Below are positions 1 to 6,793 of a DNA stretch of 18,662 bases, one piece after another. Each line of letters begins with the position of its first letter. Within the stretch, counting starts at the first letter, position 1. Source of the DNA: Prevotella sp. UBA1378 (lineage in GTDB: Bacteria; Bacteroidota; Bacteroidia; Bacteroidales; Bacteroidaceae); the NCBI GenBank assembly GCA_002305505.1, contig DBRC01000008.1:52293-70954 (forward strand). Direction: 5' to 3'. Both the position numbers and the translations under genes were made by a program. The notes beneath the pieces are model-generated. The model did not search any database and was not told where the DNA came from. It saw nothing but the letters and a program-made list of their open reading frames with translations.

Positions 1-9
1 GAAACAAAT

Positions 10-51
10 ATTGCAATATTTCCGGGATTTATTGCAATATTTCCCGGATTT
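10..51. repeat. Tandem 21-nt repeat, two copies
   Basis: Two adjacent 21-nt copies (10-30 and 31-51) start with ATTGCAATATTTCC and differ by one base (G versus C at the 15th position). Each contains the palindromes ATTGCAAT and AATATT. A further palindrome, TATAGCTATA, follows at 51-60. The repeat lies in a non-coding stretch and its role is unknown. Confidence 0.7.
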
Positions 52-84
52 ATAGCTATAAATCTTTTTGCCCCCTTATCCGCC

Positions 85-129
85 TGCTGCCCGCTGCTTG
101 CCTTTAGGGCAGCAATCCTTTCTTTTTTA
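85..129 (+). terminator. Possible rho-independent terminator
   Basis: TGCTGCCC (85-92) and GGGCAGCA (107-114) form a perfect 8-bp stem with a 14-nt loop. A T-rich run follows at about 118-129. It could end transcription of a gene lying left of the window. The long loop and interrupted T-tract keep confidence moderate. Confidence 0.4.
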
Positions 130-146
130 CGGCAAAACAGGAATTG

Positions 147-164
147 CTTATCCCGGACTGGCGT
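147..164. repeat. Dispersed intergenic repeat CTTATCCCGGACTGGCGT, copy 1
   Basis: This 18-nt string recurs exactly at 5587-5604, also between genes. Its core, CTTATCCCG, occurs inverted at 5392-5400 and at 6603-6611. This suggests a dispersed intergenic element family rather than a gene-specific site. Confidence 0.6.
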
Positions 165-234
165 AATAATGGGGTTATTTAAGAGAAAAATGCTATTTCT
201 TTATGTAACCGGCGTAAAATTCAAAAATTTTATG

Positions 235-242
235 TAAGTTTG
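235..242 (+). promoter_or_regulatory. Bacteroidetes -7 element (TAAGTTTG)
   Basis: TAAGTTTG matches the Bacteroidetes sigma-ABfr -7 consensus TAnnTTTG and is followed by CACC. No good TTTG -33 partner is visible 19-21 bp upstream. It would give a 5' leader of roughly 65 nt ahead of the secreted protein gene starting at 313. Confidence 0.55.
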
Positions 243-312
243 CACCGGTAATTCCAAACTGCCAATATTAAGACTAATTAGTTACTAACTATCCTATCAG
301 CACCCCCATCTT

Positions 313-3300
313 ATGAAAAAGCTCCTCACCCTTTCACTTCTGGCTCTGGCACTCATGGCCAATGCACAGGAAGACGTCACGTCACAGTATGTGAAAAACC
401 CATCGTTTGAATCTGATGCCGTGAGCGGGACAACCGACCCAAGAGGTGGCTATGCCGTCACTTCCGTTACAGGCTGGACACTCGTTGCCCCGGCTGGAGG
501 GTATGCCGTGACCGCCCTGATGACCTCTGCAGCAACAGCCACCGATAACAACTACGGCGCGCCCGGCACACCCACCGAGGGAAAGCAGATGCTCTACCTC
601 CGCAATGCATGGACCAATCAAGACGTATCCATAAAACAACAGGTTAAGCTGCCTGCCGGGAAATACAAGTTTACCATCGACAACAAGGCGGCCACCACAT
701 CGCCGACAACAGCCGCAGTCGTAGCCGCCGATGCCGCTGCCTCCCTCACCTTCGGCACCTCCATCCCTTCCACATGGACAACCACTGGGACTACCTTCGA
801 TATGGCTACAGAAGGAACCGTGACCGTAGGCCTCACTATCAGTTTCGTTGCCGGCGCAGGTGCATCCGTCCTCATCGACAATGTAAAGCTCTACAAGATG
901 CCTGATGACTACACCGAACCCGAGGACCCAACAGAAGAGACAGTCCATTCTTATACCGAAGGAGTCATTACCCCCGATTTCGTGGGCGAAACAGAGATGA
1001 AGAACGACCTCTTACAGATGCTCGCCAACTTCTCCACTTACATGGTGAATGACTTTCAGGAGGCACAATACCCCAACTCCATCAATGAGGCTTGCGGCTG
1101 CTTCAAGGGCGAGAATACGATGGCAAATGACGAGAAGGGCGTACGGCCCAATGCCGACCTGTCGATGATTTGCGCCTTCCTCATCAAGTATGGCAAGCCC
1201 GCCGGTGCCAACCTGCCACCAGGCGTTACTTGGGAAAAGATTGAAGATATGGCCATGAAGTCGCTCGTATTCGCCTACTCCACCCACAAGGCCAACAAAC
1301 TGAAAACCTGCTCCGGGGGCAACTACTGGGGCAGCACCTCCACCTCTGATGCCGTCTGGGAGTCTTCTCTCTGGGCCATGTCGGTGGCCTACTCAGCCTT
1401 CTTCCAATGGGACAAGCTCAGCGATGCACAGAGAGGCTACATCTACAACTTGCTGAAAGCCGAATGTAATTACGAACTCTACCGCAGCATCCCCACAGGC
1501 TACTCCGGCGACACCAAGGCTGAGGAGAACGGGTGGGAGGCAGGCATCCTCGCTGCCACATTGGGGCTCTTCTCCAACGACGAACTGGCTCCCAGATGGT
1601 TTGAACGCTTACGTGAATTCGCCATCAACAGCTACTCGCATCCTGCCGACATCAACAACACGGCCGTCATCGACGGGTGGTACGACACGAAGACCGTGGC
1701 GGAACTCTACAAGGGGCAGAACCTCTATGATGACTACTCGCTGCAAAACCACAACCTCTTCCACACCTCCTACCAGAACGTCGTGATGCAGGAACTTGGC
1801 GAGGCTGCCCTGGCTCTCAAGATGTTCCAGCTTGGCCTGAACGGAGAGGAAAAATGGAAGACCAACGCCCTGATGCACAACAACCAAGAGGTGCAGGACA
1901 ATATCCTGAACTGGCTTGCCCTGCCCGATGGCGAACTGGCCATGCCGAACGGCAACGACTGGAGCCTTTTCCTCTACGACCAAATCACATCCTACTCCAC
2001 CCAAGCTTGCTTCCAACGCGACCCGAACGCGCTGATGCTGGAGAACATGGCCTACAAATACATCAAGGCCCGGCAGAAGACCACTACCGACGGCTCATGG
2101 CTGCTGCGTGCCGATGTGGATGCCCGCCGCATGGGCGTGGAGGCACACCGTGTGATGATGACCTACCTGATGCACGACATGCTACCGACTGCCGGCCTCA
2201 CCCCAACCGCATGGGATGATTTTAACAAGGCGCATGGCGAGGCAAGGATGATTCCATGCCAGAACGTGGTGCGTGCTGCCACCGACGACCGCTTCACCTG
2301 CTTCTCGTGGAGCAGCGGGCTGAAGTCATATACTGGCTACTTCGCCGCCAACTCGCCCGACAAGAACAAGATAGTAGTGCCTTACCGTGCCAACAACACC
2401 GGCAACCTCACCGGCTGGTACGAAGTGAGCGGGAAGGGAACCAATGCCACACCTGTCGTGAGCGGTGTTTACCAGCTCGATGGCAACGGCTACGTGATGA
2501 ACGGCGAACTGAACACGAACGACAACACGCTCAACAACCGCTTCGCCCTCTACTCCACCCCCCAGAACGCCCTCATCTACCTCGACTACGTGACTGCCAA
2601 CTCTGCCGTCACCATCACGGCGGAGAAAGGCGGGCTGCTTGCCATCTCCACCGACGAACTGACGAAGCTCGCACGCACATTATATTATAATAAAGGAAAC
2701 GGCACGACCCACAAGCAGCTGGATGGCTCGGCGTTCACCACGTTCGAAAGTGAGTGGGTGAATATCGACAACGAGCTGGGCATCATCTCCTCCGGCAACG
2801 GCAAGAAGATGGCCTTTGGTGACCGTGGCGCCAACAACTCCATCTACACGTCGAAACTCTACCCGATGTACTCAAACACAGCCCGCCCGGTGAAGGCAAG
2901 CGATGTGGTGGATGCCCGCAACCTTGTGTATTACAGCAAAATAAATGCTGAAGAGACCCAGAGTATGGTGGAGAATCTGCTCCCACTGAGAAGCCTCTTA
3001 CCCGAAGGCTGGAACGGTGTAATCACCCCCGATGCCGACCGCGCCTACTTCATCGTCAGCAACTTCAAGGGCGAGAACACCGCCATGGTAAAAGGTCTGC
3101 AATACTTCAAGTGGGCACCGGTCTTCTACCATCCCACCACCATCACTAACGACGCATCGACGGTCACCTTCACGGCACAACAGAACAGCTCCATAGCGCA
3201 ACCCATCACCATCATGGTGAAAGGCAGCAACCTGACGGCACAGCTCATCGATGAAACCTCTGCCTACATCACGGCCACAGCCGATGCCACCATTTCCGTT

Positions 3301-4125
3301 GGCATTGCCGTCAAGGGACAAGAAGAACCAGCCTACGCCGAGGGCTACGGACTGAAGAAAGGCGAAACCATCCGTGTATATCTGGACGACAAGAACAAGG
3401 TATGCACCGAGGGCATATCCATACCCACAGTAGAAAAGACAGACTACACCGGCTACATCATCAATCCGTCGTTCGACGGCAACTCAGGAAAGGGGTGGTC
3501 GGGTAGCCCAACCGTAGACTACAACTGTGCCGAGAAGTACAACACCAGCTTCGACATCTACCAAGTGATTGAGGGGCTGCCACAAGGACAGTACCAGCTC
3601 ACATGCCAAGGCTTCTACCGCGCCGGCACCACCGGCAATGCCACCGCCACCCACAAGGCGGGAACAGAGAAGCTCAATGCCACCCTCTATGCCATAGGCA
3701 CCGAAACGGTAAGCACCCCCCTTCTGTCCATCATTGAGGAGGCTGGAAAGAAAGGTGCCATCGGAGTCATGGCAACCGGCTATGGCTATGTGCCGAACAC
3801 CATGGAGCAGAGCAGCGCCTACTTCCGTGCAGGCCTCTATCCCAACACCCTCACCTGTACCGTAGGCGGGGACGGCAAGCTGAGGGTTGGCGTGAAGAAG
3901 GCGGTCACCATTGACAAGGACTGGGCCATCTTCGACAACTTCACCCTCACCCGCCTGCCAGGGGGTGGCCATGACCCAGGGACTGCTGCCATCCTGTTGC
4001 CCCACACTGATACTGATACAAAAGGACACGGCATCTACACCCTGCAAGGCACGAAAATACTGGCTTCGGCCATGCAGAATGGTGGCATATACATCATCGA
4101 CGGACAAAAAAGGCTGGTGAAATGA
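313..4125 (+). CDS. Large secreted protein, probable carbohydrate-active enzyme of uncertain family
   Basis: The 1270-aa product has a clear signal peptide (residues 1-18, cleavage after MANA). Residues about 22-197 look like a beta-sandwich binding module: it opens with NPSFES, has a KLPAGKYKF strand and closes with DNVKLYK. Residues about 225-640 are helix-rich with many Trp, Tyr and His, including NHNLFHTSYQN (469-479 onward) and WESSLWA, which recalls the (alpha/alpha) toroid of polysaccharide lyases and related enzymes. Residues 640-1005 are beta-rich, like the sandwich following such toroids. A second module, about 1045-1215, again opens with NPSFDG and closes with FDNFTLTRL. The last ~30 residues (GIYTLQG...GIYIIDGQKRLVK) resemble a shortened type IX secretion tail. 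It stands alone, with a promoter upstream and a convergent Fur gene downstream. The lyase idea is inference from fold-like features; no catalytic signature was identified, so a non-enzymatic surface protein remains possible. Confidence 0.75.
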   Translation: MKKLLTLSLLALALMANAQEDVTSQYVKNPSFESDAVSGTTDPRGGYAVTSVTGWTLVAPAGGYAVTALMTSAATATDNNYGAPGTPTEGKQMLYLRNAWTNQDVSIKQQVKLPAGKYKFTIDNKAATTSPTTAAVVAADAAASLTFGTSIPSTWTTTGTTFDMATEGTVTVGLTISFVAGAGASVLIDNVKLYKMPDDYTEPEDPTEETVHSYTEGVITPDFVGETEMKNDLLQMLANFSTYMVNDFQEAQYPNSINEACGCFKGENTMANDEKGVRPNADLSMICAFLIKYGKPAGANLPPGVTWEKIEDMAMKSLVFAYSTHKANKLKTCSGGNYWGSTSTSDAVWESSLWAMSVAYSAFFQWDKLSDAQRGYIYNLLKAECNYELYRSIPTGYSGDTKAEENGWEAGILAATLGLFSNDELAPRWFERLREFAINSYSHPADINNTAVIDGWYDTKTVAELYKGQNLYDDYSLQNHNLFHTSYQNVVMQELGEAALALKMFQLGLNGEEKWKTNALMHNNQEVQDNILNWLALPDGELAMPNGNDWSLFLYDQITSYSTQACFQRDPNALMLENMAYKYIKARQKTTTDGSWLLRADVDARRMGVEAHRVMMTYLMHDMLPTAGLTPTAWDDFNKAHGEARMIPCQNVVRAATDDRFTCFSWSSGLKSYTGYFAANSPDKNKIVVPYRANNTGNLTGWYEVSGKGTNATPVVSGVYQLDGNGYVMNGELNTNDNTLNNRFALYSTPQNALIYLDYVTANSAVTITAEKGGLLAISTDELTKLARTLYYNKGNGTTHKQLDGSAFTTFESEWVNIDNELGIISSGNGKKMAFGDRGANNSIYTSKLYPMYSNTARPVKASDVVDARNLVYYSKINAEETQSMVENLLPLRSLLPEGWNGVITPDADRAYFIVSNFKGENTAMVKGLQYFKWAPVFYHPTTITNDASTVTFTAQQNSSIAQPITIMVKGSNLTAQLIDETSAYITATADATISVGIAVKGQEEPAYAEGYGLKKGETIRVYLDDKNKVCTEGISIPTVEKTDYTGYIINPSFDGNSGKGWSGSPTVDYNCAEKYNTSFDIYQVIEGLPQGQYQLTCQGFYRAGTTGNATATHKAGTEKLNATLYAIGTETVSTPLLSIIEEAGKKGAIGVMATGYGYVPNTMEQSSAYFRAGLYPNTLTCTVGGDGKLRVGVKKAVTIDKDWAIFDNFTLTRLPGGGHDPGTAAILLPHTDTDTKGHGIYTLQGTKILASAMQNGGIYIIDGQKRLVK

Positions 4126-4186
4126 AAGATTGCTCTACCTACCGAGCTCCAATATTGCACGTTTTGCGTTCTTGGGGGAGGGGGAT

Positions 4187-4606
4187 TTATGGATTACCGC
4201 AATCTGGGCAGATGCCTTTCACGATGTAATTCACGGACAGCATGCGGTAGCCGCCGGGCAGGTTGACGATAGGCACCGGCGTGTTGTCGATGCAAAAAGT
4301 CTTGTGGCACCGCTCACAGTAGAAGTGCACGTGCATGTCGTCGTCCACATACCCGTGGTGGCTCAGGCAGAGTTCGTAGCGCACACCGTCGCTGCCGCCT
4401 TCAATGACATGTACAAGGCGGTTCTCGCGGAAGAGCGACAAGGCTCGGGATATGCCCGACTTGTCTACCGACAACAGGGCACGCTCCAGTTCTGAAAGCG
4501 ACATGGGACGCCCCGCCGCGGCCAGGGCCTTGGCCACGAGGATGCGGTTGACGGTGGGCCTGATGCGGTGCTGCTCCAGCAGTTCGGTGCAATGCTGCTC
4601 GTCCAT
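4187..4606 (-). CDS. Fur-family transcriptional repressor
   Basis: This is a 139-aa metal-responsive regulator. Residues about 11-66 form the N-terminal winged helix (RPTVNR, SLSELERALL, DKSGISRAL). The C-terminal dimerisation part carries the metal-ligand pattern HVHFYCERC (H92, H94, C97, C100) and a second CPDC pair (C133, C136), the layout of the structural zinc site in Fur, Zur and PerR proteins. Which metal it senses cannot be told; a Zur-like role is possible. The reading frame is open for 74 more codons upstream, but that extension overlaps the HAD gene and lacks Fur character, so I start at Met 4606. It lies 17 bp after the HAD stop on the same strand and is probably co-transcribed with it from the promoter at 5318-5325. 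Confidence 0.88.
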   Translation of the reverse strand: MDEQHCTELLEQHRIRPTVNRILVAKALAAAGRPMSLSELERALLSVDKSGISRALSLFRENRLVHVIEGGSDGVRYELCLSHHGYVDDDMHVHFYCERCHKTFCIDNTPVPIVNLPGGYRMLSVNYIVKGICPDCGNP

Positions 4607-4623
4607 TTTCTTACGGGGAATCG

Positions 4624-5313
4624 TTATAACAGGTTCAATACTTCGCTGAAATGCCCGATTTTCACCACGCGTTCGTGCTCGAACTCTTCCGAATGTTCCA
4701 GTTGCCACGTCACGTGGTAGGGGATATGCACGGCCGAGGCACCGATGGCAACAGCCGGGGCAATATCGCTCTTGAACGAGTTGCCCACCATCAGCAGCTC
4801 CCCGGGCAGGATGCCGAGGTGTCCGCAAAGGGCGCTGAACTCGCTTTCTGTCTTATCCGACGTGATTTCCACATGTAGGAAATACTTATCCAAGCCCGAG
4901 CGGTACAGTTTGTTTTCCTGGTCCTGCAGCTCGCCCTTGGTGAATACGCAGAGCGGATAGCGGTCGGCAAGCGTGCGCAGCGTGTCTTCTACTTCGGGCA
5001 GCGGCGTGGCCGGCAGGTGCAGCAGTTGTTTCCCGGCTTGCAGCAGCTGGTTGAGCTGGACGGCCGAGAGGCGGTCGCCTCCAATGCGGATGGCCGTCTC
5101 GATGACCGAGAGGGTAAAGGCTTTTGAGCCGAACCCGAGGTCTTCCATATTACCTGCTTCGGTCGTAAGCAGTTCGGCGGCGGGGTCGTCGCACCACGGT
5201 TTTATCAGTTCGAACAGTTGGTTCTCCACTATTTCAAAATGCGACTGGCAGTCCCATAGTGTATCGTCGGCATCGAAAGCAATAAACTTTATATGCTTAA
5301 ATTTCTTTGTCAT
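4624..5313 (-). CDS. HAD-superfamily hydrolase (phosphatase-like)
   Basis: The 229-aa product has all the HAD motifs. Motif I is FDADDTLWD (D14 nucleophile, D16 acid/base), motif II is VFTKG (T125), the conserved Lys is about K154 (SDKTE), and the acidic motif is GNSFKSD (177-183). The helical cap between motifs I and II is typical of small-molecule phosphatases such as YjjG-type nucleotidases. The substrate cannot be read from sequence. I start at Met 5313 because the -7 promoter element lies immediately upstream; the 14-codon upstream extension would run through that promoter. It heads a two-gene unit with the Fur regulator. Confidence 0.88.
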   Translation of the reverse strand: MTKKFKHIKFIAFDADDTLWDCQSHFEIVENQLFELIKPWCDDPAAELLTTEAGNMEDLGFGSKAFTLSVIETAIRIGGDRLSAVQLNQLLQAGKQLLHLPATPLPEVEDTLRTLADRYPLCVFTKGELQDQENKLYRSGLDKYFLHVEITSDKTESEFSALCGHLGILPGELLMVGNSFKSDIAPAVAIGASAVHIPYHVTWQLEHSEEFEHERVVKIGHFSEVLNLL

Positions 5314-5317
5314 TGTG

Positions 5318-5325
5318 CAAAGGTA
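5318..5325 (-). promoter_or_regulatory. -7 element TACCTTTG abutting the HAD start codon
   Basis: On the minus strand the sequence reads TACCTTTGCACAATG, a perfect TAnnTTTG with only four bases before the HAD start codon. Transcription normally begins a few bases after this element, so the mRNA would be leaderless or nearly so. No clear -33 TTTG is seen. Confidence 0.65.
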
Positions 5326-5430
5326 CGAAAAAAAACGATGGTTTACCGGTGGCATCTTGTGTTTTTTTATCTTTTCCTGATAGTCAGGGTTCGGGATAAG
5401 GACATCACGTTAATCCGGACGGCGGCGCCC

Positions 5431-5462
5431 CCTTGCACTGCGGCGGCACCGCCGTTGCAAGG
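5431..5462. other. GC-rich hairpin in the intergenic region
   Basis: CCTTGCA (5431-5437) pairs with TGCAAGG (5456-5462), and an inner GGCGG/CCGCC pairing extends it. No T-tract follows on either strand, so a terminator is unlikely. It lies in the 318-bp gap upstream of the HAD gene. Confidence 0.4.
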
Positions 5463-5488
5463 CGGAGGGTATACCCCTGGTTTGATTT

Positions 5489-5541
5489 TTGGCCATTTTT
5501 CTGAGATAATTGGCCATTTTTCTGAGATTTTTGGCCAAAAA
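5489..5541. repeat. Tandem 21-nt repeat, two copies plus a partial third
   Basis: TTGGCCATTTTTCTGAGA plus three bases occurs at 5489-5509 and again at 5510-5530. A third copy begins at 5531 and diverges after TTGGCCA. The end of copy two and the start of copy three form the perfect palindrome TTTTTGGCCAAAAA (5528-5541). The stretch is non-coding. Confidence 0.7.
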
Positions 5542-5572
5542 TCATCCGGGCCGCTTTCCCTTATGCCGCCGG
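5522..5572. repeat. Dispersed intergenic repeat, copy A
   Basis: This stretch of about 50 nt (CTGAGA..GGCCAA..CATCCGGGCCGCTT..GCCGCCGG) recurs with a few substitutions and small gaps at 6621-6669. It is followed here by GGGTTTCTTATCCCG (5581-5595), whose exact reverse complement precedes the other copy at 6603-6617. Confidence 0.65.
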
Positions 5573-5586
5573 ATTAGCGCGGGTTT

Positions 5587-5604
5587 CTTATCCCGGACTG
5601 GCGT
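5587..5604. repeat. Dispersed intergenic repeat CTTATCCCGGACTGGCGT, copy 2
   Basis: Exact 18-nt match to 147-164. It lies just downstream of the gene that ends at 5632 on the minus strand. Confidence 0.6.
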
Positions 5605-5631
5605 TTATCCCGGCCTCGGGTAAAAACGTTA

Positions 5632-6027
5632 TCAGAACATCCGCCTTACGAGCTCGGCATCCTTTCCCTCATAAAAATGGACACCGGTAGCAGGTGTGTA
5701 GGCAAAGTCGGCGAAGCGGAAGAGCTGGAGGGCGGCAAACCGGCCGTCGCACGACTGGCACAGCTCCAGCCTGTAATTGCTGATTTGCACCGGTTGCATC
5801 TTCAGTCCGGCATTGATGGCCTTTTCCAGTTCCTCTGCCGGGCCGTTGAGCAGCCGGGCCAGTTTTTCGCCTGCAGCCACGGTATATTCGTATACATTGG
5901 CGCCGATACGGCTTTGGGTGGGTTGGTATACAAAGGTCTGCGACAGACCGAAGAATGATTTCTTTACAGCGACATGCTGATAAGCAGAGACGGCAGCAGC
6001 CATCTCCAGGTTTTTAATATTTGCCAT
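5632..6027 (-). CDS. Conserved-looking hypothetical protein, 131 aa
   Basis: I do not recognise the family. The protein has no signal peptide or membrane segment and mixes helices and strands. An N-terminal helix (NLEMAAAVSAYQHVAVKK) is followed by a strand-rich middle, a helix (PAEELEKAINAGLK), and a C-terminal part with ELCQSCDGRFAALQLFRFADF. The balanced composition and normal codon use support a real cytoplasmic protein. The frame is open for 16 codons further upstream, but that segment is low-complexity and AT-rich, so I choose Met 6027. It lies 63 bp downstream of the small exported protein on the same strand and may share its transcript; a weak -7-like TATCTTTT (minus strand, 6077-6084) could be its own promoter. 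Confidence 0.7.
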   Translation of the reverse strand: MANIKNLEMAAAVSAYQHVAVKKSFFGLSQTFVYQPTQSRIGANVYEYTVAAGEKLARLLNGPAEELEKAINAGLKMQPVQISNYRLELCQSCDGRFAALQLFRFADFAYTPATGVHFYEGKDAELVRRMF

Positions 6028-6079
6028 GATAAATGTGTATCTTTTTTTGTTGTTTATAAAATTTCCTAAAACCAATAAA

Positions 6080-6092
6080 AGATACAGTATCT
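6080..6092. repeat. Short inverted repeat AGATAC-A-GTATCT
   Basis: A perfect 6-bp inverted repeat around one central base overlaps the stop codon of the upstream minus-strand gene (6091-6093). It could be an operator for the gene starting at 6027, but the site is short and may be chance. Confidence 0.3.
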
Positions 6093-6519
6093 AACGGATA
6101 ATATGCCTCAATGCGATGACGTAGTAATCGCATGGGGCCTCGGTTGCAAAGGGCGCACGCTCATGCCTCGCCTTTCCGCCTCCGCAAAGAATATTGCCGG
6201 GTGATTTATAATAAAAGAGTTGCAGATGTTCCCATAACAGCCGGCCAGGCTTCGAGGCACCTGACGGGAGGATGCGCTGTGGCCGCGAACTGCAGATGCG
6301 GTAGATATCGTATGCGTCGGACAGGACCGCCTCTGCCGAATGGCGGCCGGTTGCGTCGGCATCGAAGAGCCTGTCGGCCGAAGCACAGTCCTTATCCGCT
6401 TGTTCCGCCAGGCATAAAACCCCGTATCCCTCAGCCTCAGCGGCTACGGCAGCTCCCCCACCCCGGCAACCGAATGCCAAAGCGCAGATGATGACGAAAA
6501 GATGCACCAGATGCTTCAT
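6091..6519 (-). CDS. Small exported protein of Bacteroidales type, 142 aa
   Basis: The N-terminus (MKHLVHLFVIICALAFGC) is a signal peptide. The Cys at 18 could be lipidated, but the lipobox is imperfect (FGC rather than an L-x-x-C type), so secretion type is open. The C-terminal half carries SSRPQRILPSGASKPGR, a YYKSPGN segment and the end CDYYVIALRHIIR. These resemble a family of short secreted Bacteroidales proteins with an RPQR-x-LP motif and a DYYVIALR ending that I recall only as uncharacterised. Nothing catalytic is visible. A perfect -7 promoter element (6545-6552) lies 25 bp upstream of Met 6519, which supports the start. It is probably the first gene of a unit with the gene ending at 5632. 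Confidence 0.72.
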   Translation of the reverse strand: MKHLVHLFVIICALAFGCRGGGAAVAAEAEGYGVLCLAEQADKDCASADRLFDADATGRHSAEAVLSDAYDIYRICSSRPQRILPSGASKPGRLLWEHLQLFYYKSPGNILCGGGKARHERAPFATEAPCDYYVIALRHIIR

Positions 6520-6544
6520 ATACGGAATTTCGTTAATTCAGCCG

Positions 6545-6552
6545 CAAAGATA
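6545..6552 (-). promoter_or_regulatory. -7 element TATCTTTG for the small exported protein
   Basis: On the minus strand TATCTTTGCGGC matches TAnnTTTG exactly and lies 25 bp before the start codon at 6519. A -33 TTTG at standard spacing is not evident. Confidence 0.6.
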
Positions 6553-6602
6553 GTGATAAAAAATGAGAGTGGGAAAAAAAACAAGATAATTTACACCGGT
6601 TG

Positions 6603-6669
6603 CGGGATAAGAAACCCATGCTGAGAACCGGCCAAGAACCATCCGGGCCGCTTCCCACTTGCCCGCCGG
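6603..6669. repeat. Dispersed intergenic repeat, copy B
   Basis: 6621-6669 is the second copy of the element at 5522-5572. 6603-6617 (CGGGATAAGAAACCC) is the exact reverse complement of 5581-5595. The same modules are therefore present in a different order and orientation. Confidence 0.65.
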
Positions 6670-6793
6670 CATACAATGCGGCTCTTTGCCACGGCCCCGC
6701 CTGTTAAGATTAATTAACCCGGAAATAATCAGGGCCCGTGCAAGGTTTCCGTGTACAGCACATTTAAAAGGCGGACATTCAAACAAAACAGAT

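Noticed and set aside
10..51. Origin-type iterons
   Set aside because: Only two copies, with no replication gene nearby and no DnaA-box cluster recognised.
4607..4828. 74-codon N-terminal extension of the Fur gene
   Set aside because: It overlaps the HAD gene in another frame, is Arg/Gly-rich and does not resemble Fur proteins; the internal Met 4606 fits the family length.
6659..6793. 45-codon N-terminal extension of the NigD-like gene
   Set aside because: It would precede the lipoprotein signal and start inside a dispersed intergenic repeat.
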